Assembly: GCF_963678635.1 (NCBI RefSeq)
Contig: NC_087067.1
Location: forward strand, 61,056,594 to 61,120,593
Direction of reading: 5' to 3'
DNA length: 64,000 nt
Source of the DNA: Symsagittifera roscoffensis
Lineage: Eukaryota > Xenacoelomorpha > Acoela > Convolutidae
The notes under the pieces are model-generated. The model saw only the letters and a program-made list of their open reading frames with translations, was not told the DNA's origin and searched no databases. A program made the position numbers and the translations under genes. Positions within the stretch are counted from its first letter, which is position 1, and each line of letters begins with the position of its first letter. Below are positions 32,764-44,973 of this stretch, piece after piece.

Positions 32764-34138
32764 AATAATCATGAAGAAGTTTCAATTGATTTTCGTAGAT
32801 GTGTGAACATCAGAAAATGTAAATCATAATATGCAGTATATAGATCATACACAACAACAAAGACGAACATCCAAAGGCTAGACGATCACATCACACTCGA
32901 CCTAAAGAATGGCTAAACACAACCGACATACCGTCCACAATCACGACTCAAATGGATTTAAAGTACGACTTGACTTCGCAGAAAAGGACCTCATTGAATC
33001 AGAACAATGACCCCCTCGATGTTCAAGCTTACGTACAGATCCGATTTACAAGGCATCTCCTCCAAACATGATCTTCACGCCATTCACAGACGAGAGTGAA
33101 CACAGACAGTTCTTTACTAAAACAGAACAACCTGACATAGCAATCCATTTTGAAATCGGATTGATTTCATTGGGGATCATAGTCGTTGTCGAATGACAGA
33201 CTAACAATTCCTATCCATGAATCCAACATCATGGAACGTTCTTCTTCAGGAGGAACTCTGTCGACGACTCTAGCTTCCTGGAGCCCTCTTCTCAAAGGAA
33301 CGAGAAAAAAAATGATGTTCGCCAAATACCAACGTTCATCATCCATCCTTCAATTACAGAAAGAAAAATAAAAACTCAAAAACTCTGTAAACCCCGGATG
33401 GGTGGAACCTGATCTTAACTACTTTTTATTATTGGTTATTTTTTAGATATTTTATCATATAAAATTTTTAATATTAACCAATCATGATCCATCTAACTAA
33501 CAAACCACTTATTTGTAAGTGATGTAATTACTTGTAATTTCAGCACCAGAGAGATTTGAATTTAACTTGGAAATTAGTTACCTCTCCCCGAGAACTTCAG
33601 CTGCCGCAATAAAACCACTATACTCTAGATCTATTGAGCCTAGCAGAGACTAGTTAAACACCCTGAGACTAGTAGATATAAGAGTAAGATTAGGATCGGT
33701 ATTAGACTAAGAAGTTGCACGAATCTATCTGGCCGAAAATAAGATAGCGTGACGAGCAGACGGTGTACCCTATCCGAAATTACTCTATGAGCTAAGCATA
33801 AAACTTAACTCAGTAATGCATAGTCAAATCATAGGCTAATGTAAGGTCTTGTCTAAATTTTTAATGATATATTTAAATATGATTTTTAAATTTATAGCTC
33901 TTGAAATTATCTTTTGTAAAAAAAAGGGATAATTGAAATAGCGATACATTGGATATTCGTCTTGTGGTTCTTTTGTCTTGAAGTAGATTTTCTGGCTCAA
34001 AACGAGACGCCAATTAAGTAAAGTGTTCGCATAATGACTAAAACGTTTTTTTTTGAGGCCCCAGTATAATAGTTATCCCGCTCAGATGCAGAACGTAGAA
34101 GGATTGAATGGGAGCTAAGTTGAATGCACTATGTAAAC
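32764..34138 (+). repeat. LTR-like repeat R4 with R2-type left and R3-type right flank
   Basis: It begins with about 30 bp of the same antisense pol sequence that precedes R2, continues as an R2-like LTR (for example ACATCCAAAGGCTAGACGAT), and after 33812 carries the flank found behind R3. Such a hybrid is expected from recombination between R2 and R3 or their sister copies. Confidence 0.7.
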
Positions 34139-34393
34139 ATTTGCTTTCCCGTGACCCATAAGTAAATACCGGAACTTGCTAAGTGGCTTTTTAACAACAT
34201 GACCATGAAGCAGTTTAGTTCAATTATCTTGTTATTTGGCGCAATGGCCTCAATTAATTGGTATTAATTCTTAAGTGATCTTAACTGTAAGGGAATGTGA
34301 TTAACTTCTCATCCAGCTGCAACTGTCGAGCAAGAATTGAGAATAGTTACGGGGTAAAAGGAAAGTATTAGTGATTTCAGTTTTGCTTCCCAG
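34139..34393 (+). other. Last part of MEX3 intron 2
   Basis: Apparently unique DNA leading to the acceptor TTTTGCTTCCCAG at 34381-34393. Counted from 4089 the intron is about 30.3 kb, almost entirely mobile-element sequence. Confidence 0.75.
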
Positions 34394-35521
34394 GTGCAAG
34401 TACCCTACAGACACGTTGGCTTAGTCGTGGGACCGAGGGGACAGAAAATCAAACAAATCCAAACCAAGACTTCTACCTTGATTATTACTCCAATCAGGGA
34501 AAGCGAACCTATCTTTGAAATAAGCGGTCTGCCGGAAAATGTTGCCAAGGCCCGAGAGGAAATTGTGAGCCACATCACGGTTATTTTGTCCTTGGAGGAA
34601 AGGGCCGTTAGACCGCTGACTTTCAACGATGTTTCAAACAGTGTGAGTTTGACTGGCAAGATTCCGACTGGAATCTGGAATTCTTCCAAACAGGATGTTG
34701 ATGAAAGCGTATCTGACGCTTTGACAAGTGCAATGAGCGGACTTTATGGAGACAGTATGATCGCAAGAACTACACAAGCAAATGTGCGGCCGTTCACTGG
34801 AAGACCCATCACAACTTTAACTAATGCGATCGTTTCTTCTTCGGGAGTTAGGACCTCGGCGGGGTCGAGGCGAGAAAACCGAGATCCTCTCAGAAGCACC
34901 GAGTTCAGGGCTGCGACTGAGTCGATCTCGAATCTGCTGAAAAGCCCAATGCAATTGCAAGACTTGAACATTAACACCTACAAACCTTTCAATTTGGACA
35001 GCGGAGCCTGGCTGCAGCAGAGAATCAACAGGAATGAGTCACCGGCAGAAAGAGGAGAACCGTTGTCACAAAACTTGGGAGCGGATTTTGACTTGGCAAG
35101 CATGCCTTTCAGATTGAATGATGATGGAGCCAAACTAAGCCCACTAAGCAATGACCCAAGCAGCGAGTCCAGTGGAACTAGTCGGGGGTTCGGCAATGGG
35201 AGTCCATCCGGTTTGCACCCAACAGTTTCTCGGATTGCCGATCCAGTAGCGAGCAGCTTCGGTGTTTCCATGTCATTCGGCAGTGAAGTTAGCTCTGCTT
35301 CTGGACTGCATGACGCTATTGGAGCCAACACGTGGGTGCTGTCTCCTCCCAGGCTGACCTCACAAGTGCGGAAATCTCCGCATGCTAGCAAGTGTAGTAT
35401 CGGAATGTGCAACGCGAGAATTAACTCCACCTTTATTCCGTGCGGACACAAGACGCTGTGCTATGGCTGTGCCAAGGAATACATTGGACTGCCATGTCCC
35501 TCCTGCTACGACATCGTGTAG
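34394..35521 (+). CDS. MEX3: MEX3 exon 3: KH2, Ser-rich linker, RING finger
   Basis: The exon opens in phase 0 after CCCAG. Residues 1-65 are KH2: [20 protein letters not shown] with a GPRG loop, then [19 protein letters not shown], the MEX3-specific ending. A long Ser/Gly/Pro-rich, probably disordered middle (about residues 80-325) follows, then a C-terminal RING (about 333-372) with CGH, LCYGC and CPSC. MEX3 RING domains act as E3 ubiquitin ligases. The first Cys pair is spaced C-x4-C where vertebrate MEX3 has C-x2-C. The stop TAG is at 35519-35521, just after the RING as in the family. Codon use is balanced and more GC-rich than the neighbouring DNA, consistent with a functional host gene. 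Confidence 0.9.
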   Translation: MQVPYRHVGLVVGPRGQKIKQIQTKTSTLIITPIRESEPIFEISGLPENVAKAREEIVSHITVILSLEERAVRPLTFNDVSNSVSLTGKIPTGIWNSSKQDVDESVSDALTSAMSGLYGDSMIARTTQANVRPFTGRPITTLTNAIVSSSGVRTSAGSRRENRDPLRSTEFRAATESISNLLKSPMQLQDLNINTYKPFNLDSGAWLQQRINRNESPAERGEPLSQNLGADFDLASMPFRLNDDGAKLSPLSNDPSSESSGTSRGFGNGSPSGLHPTVSRIADPVASSFGVSMSFGSEVSSASGLHDAIGANTWVLSPPRLTSQVRKSPHASKCSIGMCNARINSTFIPCGHKTLCYGCAKEYIGLPCPSCYDIV

Positions 35522-35652
35522 CCAGCCTTGAGATCCGGAACAACTTTTTAGTCACTCCTTTTGAAGTGTATTTGAAATCTTGATCTTGAACTGAATCTAT
35601 TTAAATGCTGCTTTATGTATTTACGTTGCATATAGTTTTCTGTTTGACATTA
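35522..35652 (+). other. MEX3 3' UTR start
   Basis: AT-rich trailing sequence after the stop. No AATAAA is seen before the Z repeat at 35653, so the transcript may end inside or beyond that repeat. Confidence 0.4.
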
Positions 35653-36184
35653 TTGTTCCGACTTTCGATACGAAAGTAACGGACTATTTGTGCTCGGGGT
35701 GGGTTTTTTTCTTCAGACAAATTTCGACTTCTTAACTAGCCATTTTTGACGGAATTTTTCTTATATCATTCGAAAGGTATTGTTGTCTTGAGCTCGAATT
35801 TGAAAAAATATTTTGCCTGTGACCATTTTCGTAAAGTTACGGGGGTTTACAGATTGCCATTTTGGGCACTTCGGGACAATTAACGCCCGGTATATTTCGC
35901 GCTATCAACGCGTAAGCTGAGAGTTAATCCGTCGTAGAAATCGTTCCAAATAGGTTACAAGAAGCTTATTAGCCATAATTGATTTGTTACAAGGAGCGAA
36001 TTCTGTCCATTTGTACCTTAAATGGCGTGTGGGGTGATGATTTTCATAAACAAATTTCACATTTTAGAAAAAAAACTTTTCTTTGTTTTATTTCATTGAA
36101 TTTTTTAAATATTATTACTGCTCCATAAACTTTAAAAGGCAGTCGGAACATTCAGGGCTTCGCTCTCATACGACCAGTCTCGTT
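35653..36184 (+). repeat. Z-family repeat, complete unit
   Basis: Runs from TTGTTCCGACTTTCGATACG to …CGACCAGTCTCG, 532 bp, with all Z landmarks. The terminal hairpin is degenerate (CAGGGCTTCGCTCTC). It lies directly downstream of MEX3. Confidence 0.85.
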
Positions 36185-39100
36185 TGTGTCTGCAATCAAA
36201 ATTTCTTATTCAAAGCCCAGAAAAGGCTGCAGTATCAAGTGCCTTAAATTTGTACCTTATTAAAGAACGGATCTACTTCATCAAATCAGTGCTATTTCTG
36301 TTGTACGTAAATTAAACCTCACTATTCCTAGCTATTCATAAAAGCTTCTATGTTATTTTCTGTTATGTTGATACGAAATTTTTCATATTTTCCAAATTAA
36401 ATTTCTGTTGAAAATGAAACGATTGCTATTATTGCGAAGTTTGTATTTATGCACAAGTACTTGATTTGAATGTGAAGTCATGTCCATATAAACCACTGTT
36501 GAATCTTAAAAATCTGCCTTAAATGAACTTTTACCCTACTTATATTGAATTCAAAAGTGATTTTCCAAAAACTTTTTGAATCAGCATTGAAAAAAGATTT
36601 CAAGCTCCAAACTCGGTATTTGGGTCATCTGTGCTCACCAACACCACATGTACACAAACTCCCCATATCTACAAAGTGTAACATATAAACGAAATAATTT
36701 CACTGTCAACATCGAAAAATACATGCCATCATAAAACCTCAAAAGCTGGTTATGTTATCGGTTACCGTAGATAATCTTCAGAAAAACTAAATTACAGTAG
36801 AGACGAAAAAATACAACTCCAGGTTAGGTTCCCGAACGTTGCCAACCTATTTAGTTGACTGAAACTAAAACTAAGTAGACTCAAACTAACAGTTGAAACC
36901 AGTGACTTCAAAACGTAGGTGTGCACGCAATTGATTTTCCAAAAAGTTTGGAATAGTTACTTGCACAAACCAAATTTGTCGCAGCAAATACAGTCTATGT
37001 GAAATTATTATGGTCACTGTAGTAACAAAAAATGAGGCTGAAAAAAAAAACAAACAAATAAAAATATTAAAACAGTTGCCTGGCTACCGAAACAGGAAAA
37101 TTTTCAATAAATGTAACATTTTTTTTCAACCAGCTATTGTTACACTAAATTTTGTCTATTTCAGCCGTTTTCTTAAAAAGAAATCTAGGGGATTAACACA
37201 ACGAAAACCAACCCCAGAAATATCTACAAGCTGCCTACATAATTTTTTTAGATCTGGTGGCATAGCAAAAAGTTCTCCTTCAATTTACCTGATTTTTACG
37301 TTCGTGCGCTTGGTGATAAATGTCTATTTAAATAGAAAACTACGCTCTTTTGCGGACTTCCGAAAAAAAAAACAAAAGGTGAGCACTGGAATACTGAGGT
37401 CAATCATACCTTCACAATTTCAGGTTGTTTAGGGCTAAGAAATTATTTTCATTAAAAGTATCGAATAATTGAAAGGTCATGTTTTAACACAGGTTTTAGG
37501 CAGCAACTAATAGTAATTCTTTGGATATAATTTACGGTTCAACTAAGAAATCTATGTCCAACAATGACAAAAGAGCTGACTATATTGAAAAACATCAGGA
37601 ATTTTGTTGAAGGACACTATCAATTGTCTTGCTACGAAAAGCATGCTTCCCCACAAATAATTGTTCACATGCCGAAAAATAGTTAAAAACTTGAATCAAC
37701 AGGCAGCAAAAGAATGATATCGCGAAGGAAAATTAAAACTAAAACTGTTTCTACTATTTTTCTTGGCCAGTCCTTGATATTAAATCTGATACCAAGCCTG
37801 ATTTTTTGAACAATTTATCTTGCGTTAAGCCCCGCTTCAGTGAAAACTTTCGCCCTGTCTGCAGACAGAAGCTATGTTCATGCTTCGTTAAAGTCGATCG
37901 TAGAGAAAGACGTTTCCTGCGTTACCTGTGGTACACTAAAAGAAAACTCGGGACCCACGACAATGCGTGTCACATCTTCAGAGCTACAGACCCAACTTGT
38001 GTTGCGTGCTTCTCACATTGAAGATGAATATCCGCTCGTAGCCAAACTTGTTGGCAGAAATTTTATTATGGAAGATTTGTTCATCTCTACATCATCGCCA
38101 AAAAAAATCCGATCAAGTCGGAAACTCAAAAGTTTGTCTTCTCCGGAAGGTTTAACCTCACAAAATGGAATTTCTTTGATCAACCTTCGCATGAAATCTT
38201 TTGAATCCTTTCACGTGCGTTAAAAGCTCAATGACGGAGCCGAAAAAAAAGATCTGAAGATCTCCGCGACTTCATCGACGCCTCAAATCACAATTGGAGC
38301 TTTCGGCAGTAGCGTGTCTTAAGATACATACAAGTCCACAACGTTTCGGTAAAAAAATTTATAGATACAGCGAGAATCGCTCCACAAAACCGTTTGACGA
38401 TAACTAACTTGGAGAAGCAAGATGCTGTCTACGGAACTACAATGGCTCAATTAAATGTGGAAAAATCAGATTACAAAGTATGCAATCAACAGAGATGAAG
38501 TCAGACAGCACTACTGTTCTGTATGGGATGAAAACGCCTCAAATTGACACAAAATCTTCCTTACAAACCGAGTCGCAAAGACTTTAGACTTCTGCAACCC
38601 TTAAAACAAAAATACGTTCCTATAATATAAAATCCTACCAATGACGGCCCTCGGGGTTGTGCGGTTAAAGAAACAAGCGCTCAATATCCTTGGTTGCAGT
38701 GACCACCTTTTTTTGAAAGAATTAAAATCAACGGCCGTAACCAGGTCTAATTCAGCTAAATCAAACCTCAGTGCGGATGATGCTTACTAGTAATCCTACT
38801 GTTCAAAGCTGGTACAGGCACAAACTGCTCAAGTTTAGCAAATTGAACAGACTCATTCGCTCTGTTGCTTTTTCCATTTGGTCGTCGACAAGTTTAGTAA
38901 GCGCAGTTTTGATCTACAGTTGGCTCAATTGGCGAAAGTTTTCGTACATTTACTTAGAAAACGGTAAACTTCACGCCCTTATATCGACCACAACGAACAT
39001 ATTTGCGCTCGTGGTTGATTGTTCAATGCACCACTCTTGTTAAGCTCAAAATCTAGCTTCATTCTAGATAAATCCAAGTACGTCGTCAAACTGGAAACAA

Positions 39101-40456
39101 ACAAGCACAGAACACTTGCATGGAAAACTTTTACTCTTTGCTGTTGTTTCTATATAACGCAGAGTGTATGAAAAAGCTGGTCGAATGCCGAAAAAAATTT
39201 CCGCTTCGCTTATGGCAGTTCTCTCAAAAAATCAGTTACTCAAAAAAAATTATTATCGATGTTACATTAATGGGTTGTACTCTATAGAACTTTTCCTAAA
39301 ATTCTCAATATAATTTTATATATTTATTTCTATTGTCTTCAAAGTCATACAGAATTCATATGGGAAAATGCGTCTTTTTAGTCATTGCGAATAAAGTTCT
39401 TAAGAGCTCACTGAAAAAAATTATCTGAAAATACTGATTTCAAAGACATACTATCGCTCATGGAATAAGATACGGAATGGTTTTTCAAACAGCCAGCCGC
39501 GCGAAGCTCTGGTGGCAGCTGGGAAAGAGTACGAGTAATTTAAATCTTCAAGTTGTCGCTGTGTTTTTGATTCGCAACCACTGCATGATTACACGCTGAA
39601 ACACTTTTTTTGTGAAATCTAATCCAGTAAGAACTCACGTCCATTAACAAACATTCATGCGGACTTCAATGACGCATTGCGTCTCACTCCGAATCTTTTC
39701 CTTTGAGGCAGGTCATCAACTAATGTGCGCCCTGGAATGTTTCCATACAAATCAGTCACTTTTTCCTTGTCATGAAAAACGCGCAATTTCTCGCGTAACA
39801 ATTAAGCAACCGTGATTGCCTTCCAGAAAATCAAACTGGAAGCAAGTGGAACCTGGTTTCTGAGAGCTTGGCACTCGGTGACAAAATCACGAGGTCTTTG
39901 GTCCCTGGCTAAGGTTCTCGTGGTTCACTCAACCAAATTGGTGACCCTCCAGACTCCTCATGGTAAAAAAGTAGAGCTAGTAATTAAACTGTCTAAGGTC
40001 TTCACCAATGATTAATTTCCATTGACATCATATCTTGTTTTGCACTGTCAACAAGCCCTTTTATTTAATTGCCATATACTACAAAGTTTTTTATTAGCCA
40101 TGTTACTTACCTGAATTAAAATAATCAACAACGTTTCCCAGCATAGCTTACTTCAACAGTTGTATTCACCAGAAAACATTGTTTGCTTCACTTGGAAATT
40201 GGGCGACATTAATACGTAGCCAAGATTTTTAGCTTCTGTTTACTTGTTTTGCACGTTCTTAATTTAGATGTTATATATGCTGAATTGGTTAGAAACTTAT
40301 GCGGTTTTGCCAACTTTCGTCAAAGTGAACTCCATCCAAAAGCAACAAACGAATTATGAGCATTGAAGTACGGACAACAAACATACCGTTCTTTACAATT
40401 TCAATAAGTTTATTGAAAGGAAATTAACCTTCTTGAAAGTACGGAGTTATTGAAAT
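36185..40456. other. 4.3 kb without a recognised gene
   Basis: Mixed composition and no family recognised. The most gene-like stretch is 37840-38223 (+), 127 codons with a CVTC pair and moderate GC; it lacks a convincing start, conserved motif or splice context. A minus-strand reading of about 40010-39600 also looks locally like decayed coding sequence, with stops. Both could be remnants of old mobile elements. Confidence 0.35.
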
Positions 40457-40795
40457 ATGTTAAAAAATTAGGATAGGGGTTAATTCTGTTTGAACTTAAA
40501 CTAAGACTAGTTAAAGACGGTTCGGGTTAAGATTTCTACAATTTGAGTAGGCTTTTATTTAAGACTAAATAAAATACTAAGGTAACTACGCTAAGATTAA
40601 GAGATAATAAAAAAGTTGAATTAAGATTCAGTTCACAAGAGTGGTTGCATATCAAAAAGTAACAATGAACAATCTCTCCAGATCTACCGAAAGCCGTTGC
40701 GCTTTTGACAGATGTCTTTGAATTAGCATGGTCATAGGTCAAAGCTTAATATAACTTAGAGGTTATAATGTTAGCATAGCGTCTCAACTTTGACA
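40457..40795 (-). repeat. LTR of minus-strand gypsy element (3' LTR)
   Basis: On the minus strand the LTR begins TGTCAAAG at 40795, directly after the purine-rich tract GCGGGGAA, and shares about 230 bp with 45426-45661. The far end near 40457 (…TTAACA) is chosen because it gives TGT…ACA ends; it is not supported by a second copy, because the other LTR is truncated. Confidence 0.6.
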
Positions 40796-41404
40796 TTCCC
40801 CGCGAAAAATTGGTTATACTATACTTTCACAACACAGAAGGAATGTTCGGACGCGGGATAAATAGGTGAGTGCACTGGTCGGGAAAACCCCGCACGAATG
40901 CCCGAAGGCCGAGATAATAGCATGATAATAGCATGATACTAGAGTAGTTCGAACTGAATACGATCATTCCGCGTTAGCACCTGATGGGTGAATTAAACTA
41001 ACTAAAATATATACTTTTCGTTAAACACAAAATTGTTCGAACTCGGGAATGTATAAGTGAGTACGCTGATCGGAAGAAGGCCCAGCAGTAGGACTCCTTG
41101 GGGAGATGATAGCACTCAATTTAACGTGAGTTTATCCCACGGTAGCACCCGATGGGTGAGATAAAGTTTGTAGGTGGATAAATGTACTGTTTTATGACTC
41201 ATGTTACAATTTAAGGTAGCTCGGGATAATCCGTTTGTGGCGTATTAGGCCGGTAGTGCGATGAATTTTAAAACTATAACTAATTCATAATGTTAAGCAA
41301 TATAGTTCAGAAACCAAAACAAAAAAAAAGAAAGTACTAAGATTAAAGAGTTACTGAATGAGAGATTTCTGAGAGTTTGAGTTTTAGTGACAAGGTACTA
41401 CTCC
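40796..41404 (-). other. 3' untranslated region of minus-strand gypsy element
   Basis: Contains two related blocks ending in the GCACCTGATGGGTGA / GCACCCGATGGGTGA motif (near 40976 and 41143), each preceded by a GTGAGTGCACTGGTCGG / GTGAGTACGCTGATCGG motif. The purine-rich tract before the LTR is at 40796-40803. Confidence 0.5.
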
Positions 41405-42013
41405 TCAGCCGATCTGAACTGCGTCCCGATTTGCGGCACGACTGCTCGTCCATCTTCTAAGTTCGTCGAGCGTCATTGGCCGCCCTAAGAGTTCCATCGC
41501 CGAAATGATAGAAGGCGAATTTAGCCAGTCGAGATCAAGTACAATTGGGTTAGATACTGACTCCGTTGCTTCGATGGGTAGGCCCGATGGGTGAAATCGA
41601 GTAGTGTGAACCTCGGGGCTGAATTTTACCTTCTTGCGTGGATTACTTGGGTTAGATGTATCGCTCGAATATCCAACACTTTCTTCTAGCAAATCCACTA
41701 TGGTTGGATCCGATGTCGACGGTGGTGTCGGGGTTGTTAGGTCTACCACGTCAATTTGATGGCTCTCCATTTCAATTGAGGTTGCCTCGATCGTTGAGTA
41801 GTATGGTGGGGTGTGTAATCGATGAAGAGATGGGACGTCTAAATTCTCATCCGATAAGTCTACTACACTAGTAAACACTCTCTCACCCAGTATCGTTGGG
41901 GGCTGTCTAACTCGCATGGGTCTGGTGTTATGTCGTTCGTAAGTACCGGGCAATTTTTTTGAAGGTGGTGATTTCACCGGTGATGAGGCTTTTCTCTTAG
42001 CAGTGCCGGACAA
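41405..42013 (-). CDS. C-terminal ORF of minus-strand gypsy element
   Basis: 202 codons with no recognised domain: a basic N-terminus (KRKASSPVKSPPSKK), two copies of a VVDLS/VVDLT-type motif, a Ser/Thr/Pro-rich middle and an acidic-hydrophobic C-terminus (MELLGRPMTLDELRRW). It follows the integrase tail. It may be the end of the pol polyprotein after a frameshift, or a separate accessory ORF. Confidence 0.5.
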   Translation of the reverse strand: MSGTAKRKASSPVKSPPSKKLPGTYERHNTRPMRVRQPPTILGERVFTSVVDLSDENLDVPSLHRLHTPPYYSTIEATSIEMESHQIDVVDLTTPTPPSTSDPTIVDLLEESVGYSSDTSNPSNPRKKVKFSPEVHTTRFHPSGLPIEATESVSNPIVLDLDWLNSPSIISAMELLGRPMTLDELRRWTSSRAANRDAVQIG

Positions 42014-42252
42014 TTTCGCTGTAGTCTTGATTGAAGTAACCTCTAGTTGTTGTTTCTCTTTTTCCTCGTTTGTAATCGGGTCGGCAATCTTTGCGGTTTG
42101 TTCTGCACTGGGATTTTCATGAGAAATTGGCAGTTCTTTGTCACCTTTGTCAGCTTCTTCGTGGCTGTCTAGGAAAATTAGTGGTGGAGTTAGGTGAGAC
42201 GCTGTGTTATTGTCTTGGGATCCAACATCGATCAGCTGAAACTCGGTCCTTT

Positions 42253-42969
42253 CTACTTTCGGTTCGGTCTGATTGGTGATTTCATTTCGGCTTTAAGATC
42301 TGTTTGAACTGGTGATGGGTATTCTGTTGACTTATCTGGTTCGGTTAAAGTTTTGGTCTTTAATTCTTTCAGCGAAATTAGTTCGCTGGCGTTGTCGTCT
42401 GATGAGTTTTCTGTTGAATTGTTCGTCGTTCTGTGTTCGTTTTCCCGAGTTCTTAGATAATTGGGTTTACCCAGCGGGCTTGACTCGTGGTCGCTTTCGA
42501 GGCCAATCGGGAATCTCAATCTCTTCCGTTGCTCTTCCTCTTTTCTATGGAGTGTCTCTCGAGAACTGTTCATCGCCATGTTCCACCTCGTAATATCGAG
42601 CTCTTCGAATTTAGCCTGGAGGTTTCTTTTCTTTTGAATCGCTCTTGAACTTTTAAAACCGACATTTGTTTGAGGTTTCGTAGCCTTCCTCAGGCCCTTT
42701 GTTGCATAGAGTTCGACTAATTTGTTTCTCTTTCTCGAGCTTGGTTTCTTCAGAGCTGGTTGTCTTTTGATGGCTGAATCAGATTTACGTATTATTTTTC
42801 CATTTTCTAGAGTAATTGTGTGATCTGACTCTCTTGCCATTTCCTCCTTGAGTTCTTTATAGAATGGATCACTCTTCGATCTATCCTGAACTTTTCTATA
42901 CATAGTGGTCTTACCCGGCGGGTTGTTCAATACTGAGTTTTTTATGCTCCAATTTCTTTTATGTTCCAA
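42253..42969 (-). pseudogene. Integrase C-terminal extension
   Basis: A 238-codon frame, very rich in Lys, Arg, Ser and Glu, directly downstream of the integrase core (…TMYRKVQDRSKSDPFYKELK…). A basic tail after the DDE core is usual for Ty3/gypsy integrases and helps DNA binding. The frame overlaps the preceding one by 28 bases, so a small frameshift separates them. Confidence 0.6.
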
Positions 42970-43939
42970 TCAAGGTTATCTGAGGATGAAGATTTGACTA
43001 AATTATGCCAGATAGTATTTGGGGATCTACCAAAGTGTGCTTCGAAGGGAGAGCAATTAAGCGACTGTTGTGTTGCCGTCCTTAGGCATTTTATTATCTT
43101 CAAAAATGCAGATTCTAGTGATGGTTTTGGGCGTTCTTGTGCCATAACTAAGAGCCTTTCCTTAATGGTTCTAATTAAACGTTCGACTAATACCTTGGCT
43201 CTGTGATCACCCACTGGGCTAAATATAACCTTTATGTTATGTTCGTGGCGAAATTCTCTAACTTCTTTTGAGATAGAGCCAGATCCCTGATCTGTTCTGA
43301 TAGTTCTAGGTATCCCATGTAGAGCTATGTATTTGCTAAGAAAGATATATAATAGACTTTGCCGATGTGCTGGATGTTATTTGAGCAGAAGGGAATTTTG
43401 AAAAACTGTCCACGCATACCATTATGTAATTTTTTGTTCCCCATACTTGTGGTAACGGACCGGCGAAATCTAATTCCTTTTCTGGGTTTAGTTCTTCGAC
43501 CGTTGGGAGTTTCCCGAGGGTATTATGGTTTGCAAGAGGTTTCAAACTTTTACCTGCTTTAACGCACTCAATAGTTTTCGCCATGAACTTGGAATTCACG
43601 ATAAATTTTTGGCCACCAGATGTATTGGGTTGCCAGACTTTTCATTGCGAACTGGCCTGGGTGGGCTTCGTGTAATCGGTGGAGCATTGTCGATCTCAAA
43701 TATGCAGGGATAACTAGTCGATTGTCCAAATAAAGACATCCTCCGCTGATGTGTAAATTATTCAAGTACGATTTATGGTAATTTCCCAATTGTAAAATAT
43801 CTTGTTTGCGGTCTTCCTTAATTGCTTTAATTAATTTTTTAATATAGATCATGTTTTTATAATAACGACATAAATTGCGAATCGAATTCTTCTGGCCAAG
43901 AAAAAGGAAATATGTTGATTTTGACTGTTTTCTTTTCAC
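42942..43939 (-). pseudogene. pol: Integrase of minus-strand gypsy element
   Basis: Minus-strand pieces show the zinc-binding domain (LHRLHEAHPGQFAMKSL…YIWWPKIY, supplying the HH pair), then AKTIECVKAGKSLKP, the core with ELDFAGPLPQVWG (first Asp), IRTDQGSGSISKEV (second Asp) and GDHRAKVLVERLIRTIK (Glu). All three DDE residues are present. Frameshifts occur near 43580 and 43340. One Cys of the CC pair is not visible. The enzyme inserts element cDNA into the genome. Confidence 0.85.
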
Positions 43940-44973
43940 TAGGTGATCTTTCTAAGGGATTATCCGACGGGTTGCTAGTACTGGGTGTTAAAGTATTCGT
44001 GTTATCAGTTTTTGAATGTTCTATCTGTTCAGTAAGTTCTAGTTGTTCGGCCATATCTTTCAGTGTTTTGTAATTTGTAAAAAAATCGTTGATTTTGCAG
44101 GATGAGTCACAATCTTCCGTTCGCGAGTGAGAACTTTGGCACACTGAAATGTTAGAGTAGTTGGCTATAGCTTGGAAAGTTTCAGCGGCGTTCGTAAATC
44201 GTTTCTCACGTTCTATTTCTTGACAGGTCATATGGTCTGTCGACTGGCTAATCGTATTGCAGTGTATGACGTCATGTGCTAAGAAATGTTGGGAGAAATT
44301 ATTTCTTATTTGGGTCCGCGAATTTCTCAGCATCAGATGATCAAAACCTAAGAGTGTACTAATTTGATTTTTTGAGGCGATAACAAACTTTTTGTCGTCG
44401 AGTGAGATCGGTACGGGTTTGCCCGATAGGTGTCGGGATAGGTAATCAACAAATCCCATGTCTTTACCCGGTAAATGTTCGACGGTAAAGTCGAACGGTA
44501 GTAACTTGTCCGCCCAACGGGTGAGACGTGATTGAGCCGTTTCATTGTATTTGTCTTCTCTGAGTGCTCCTATTAGGGCTTTATGATCTGTTATAATTGA
44601 GTATTGTTCGCCCAGTAGATAGTTTTTAAAATGATTCAATGTCCACTTTAGACCCAGCAATTCAAGTTCATTGGTGCTGTATTTTAATTCAGCAACATTT
44701 ATAAATCTACAATTTTCCAATTCCCCCGATGGTCTTGTTCGATGGACGGGCCCAGTCCCAAATGAGATGCGTCGCATTTCACTCGGGTATTCAGTTTTAC
44801 ATCAAAGTGATGATTCGTTGCCGTGTTGCAAATTTTTGTTCCTTATTTTTTTCAAACGCCTCAACGTGCACCGTGGACCACTTGAATGGTTTGTTTTTCT
44901 GCATCAGTACTCTGAACGGTGCTGATAAAGGCGCCAAATTTGGTATAAACTTGTTGAATTGGCTAATAGATCC
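43857..44973 (-). pseudogene. pol: RNase H and linker of minus-strand gypsy element
   Basis: From about 44970 the connection domain reads NQFNKFIPNLAPLSAPFRVL, then a shifted RNase H start (CDASHLGLG). Open frame 44777-43857 continues with LELLGLKWTLNHFKNYLLGE, IITDHKALIGAL (TDH motif), FTVEHLPGKDMGFVDYLSRH, and a long linker toward integrase. At least two frameshifts lie between 44780 and 44970. Confidence 0.85.

Noticed and set aside
37010-37432. 140-codon plus-strand frame
   Set aside because: Lys-rich composition follows from A-rich DNA; no motif, no relation to neighbours.
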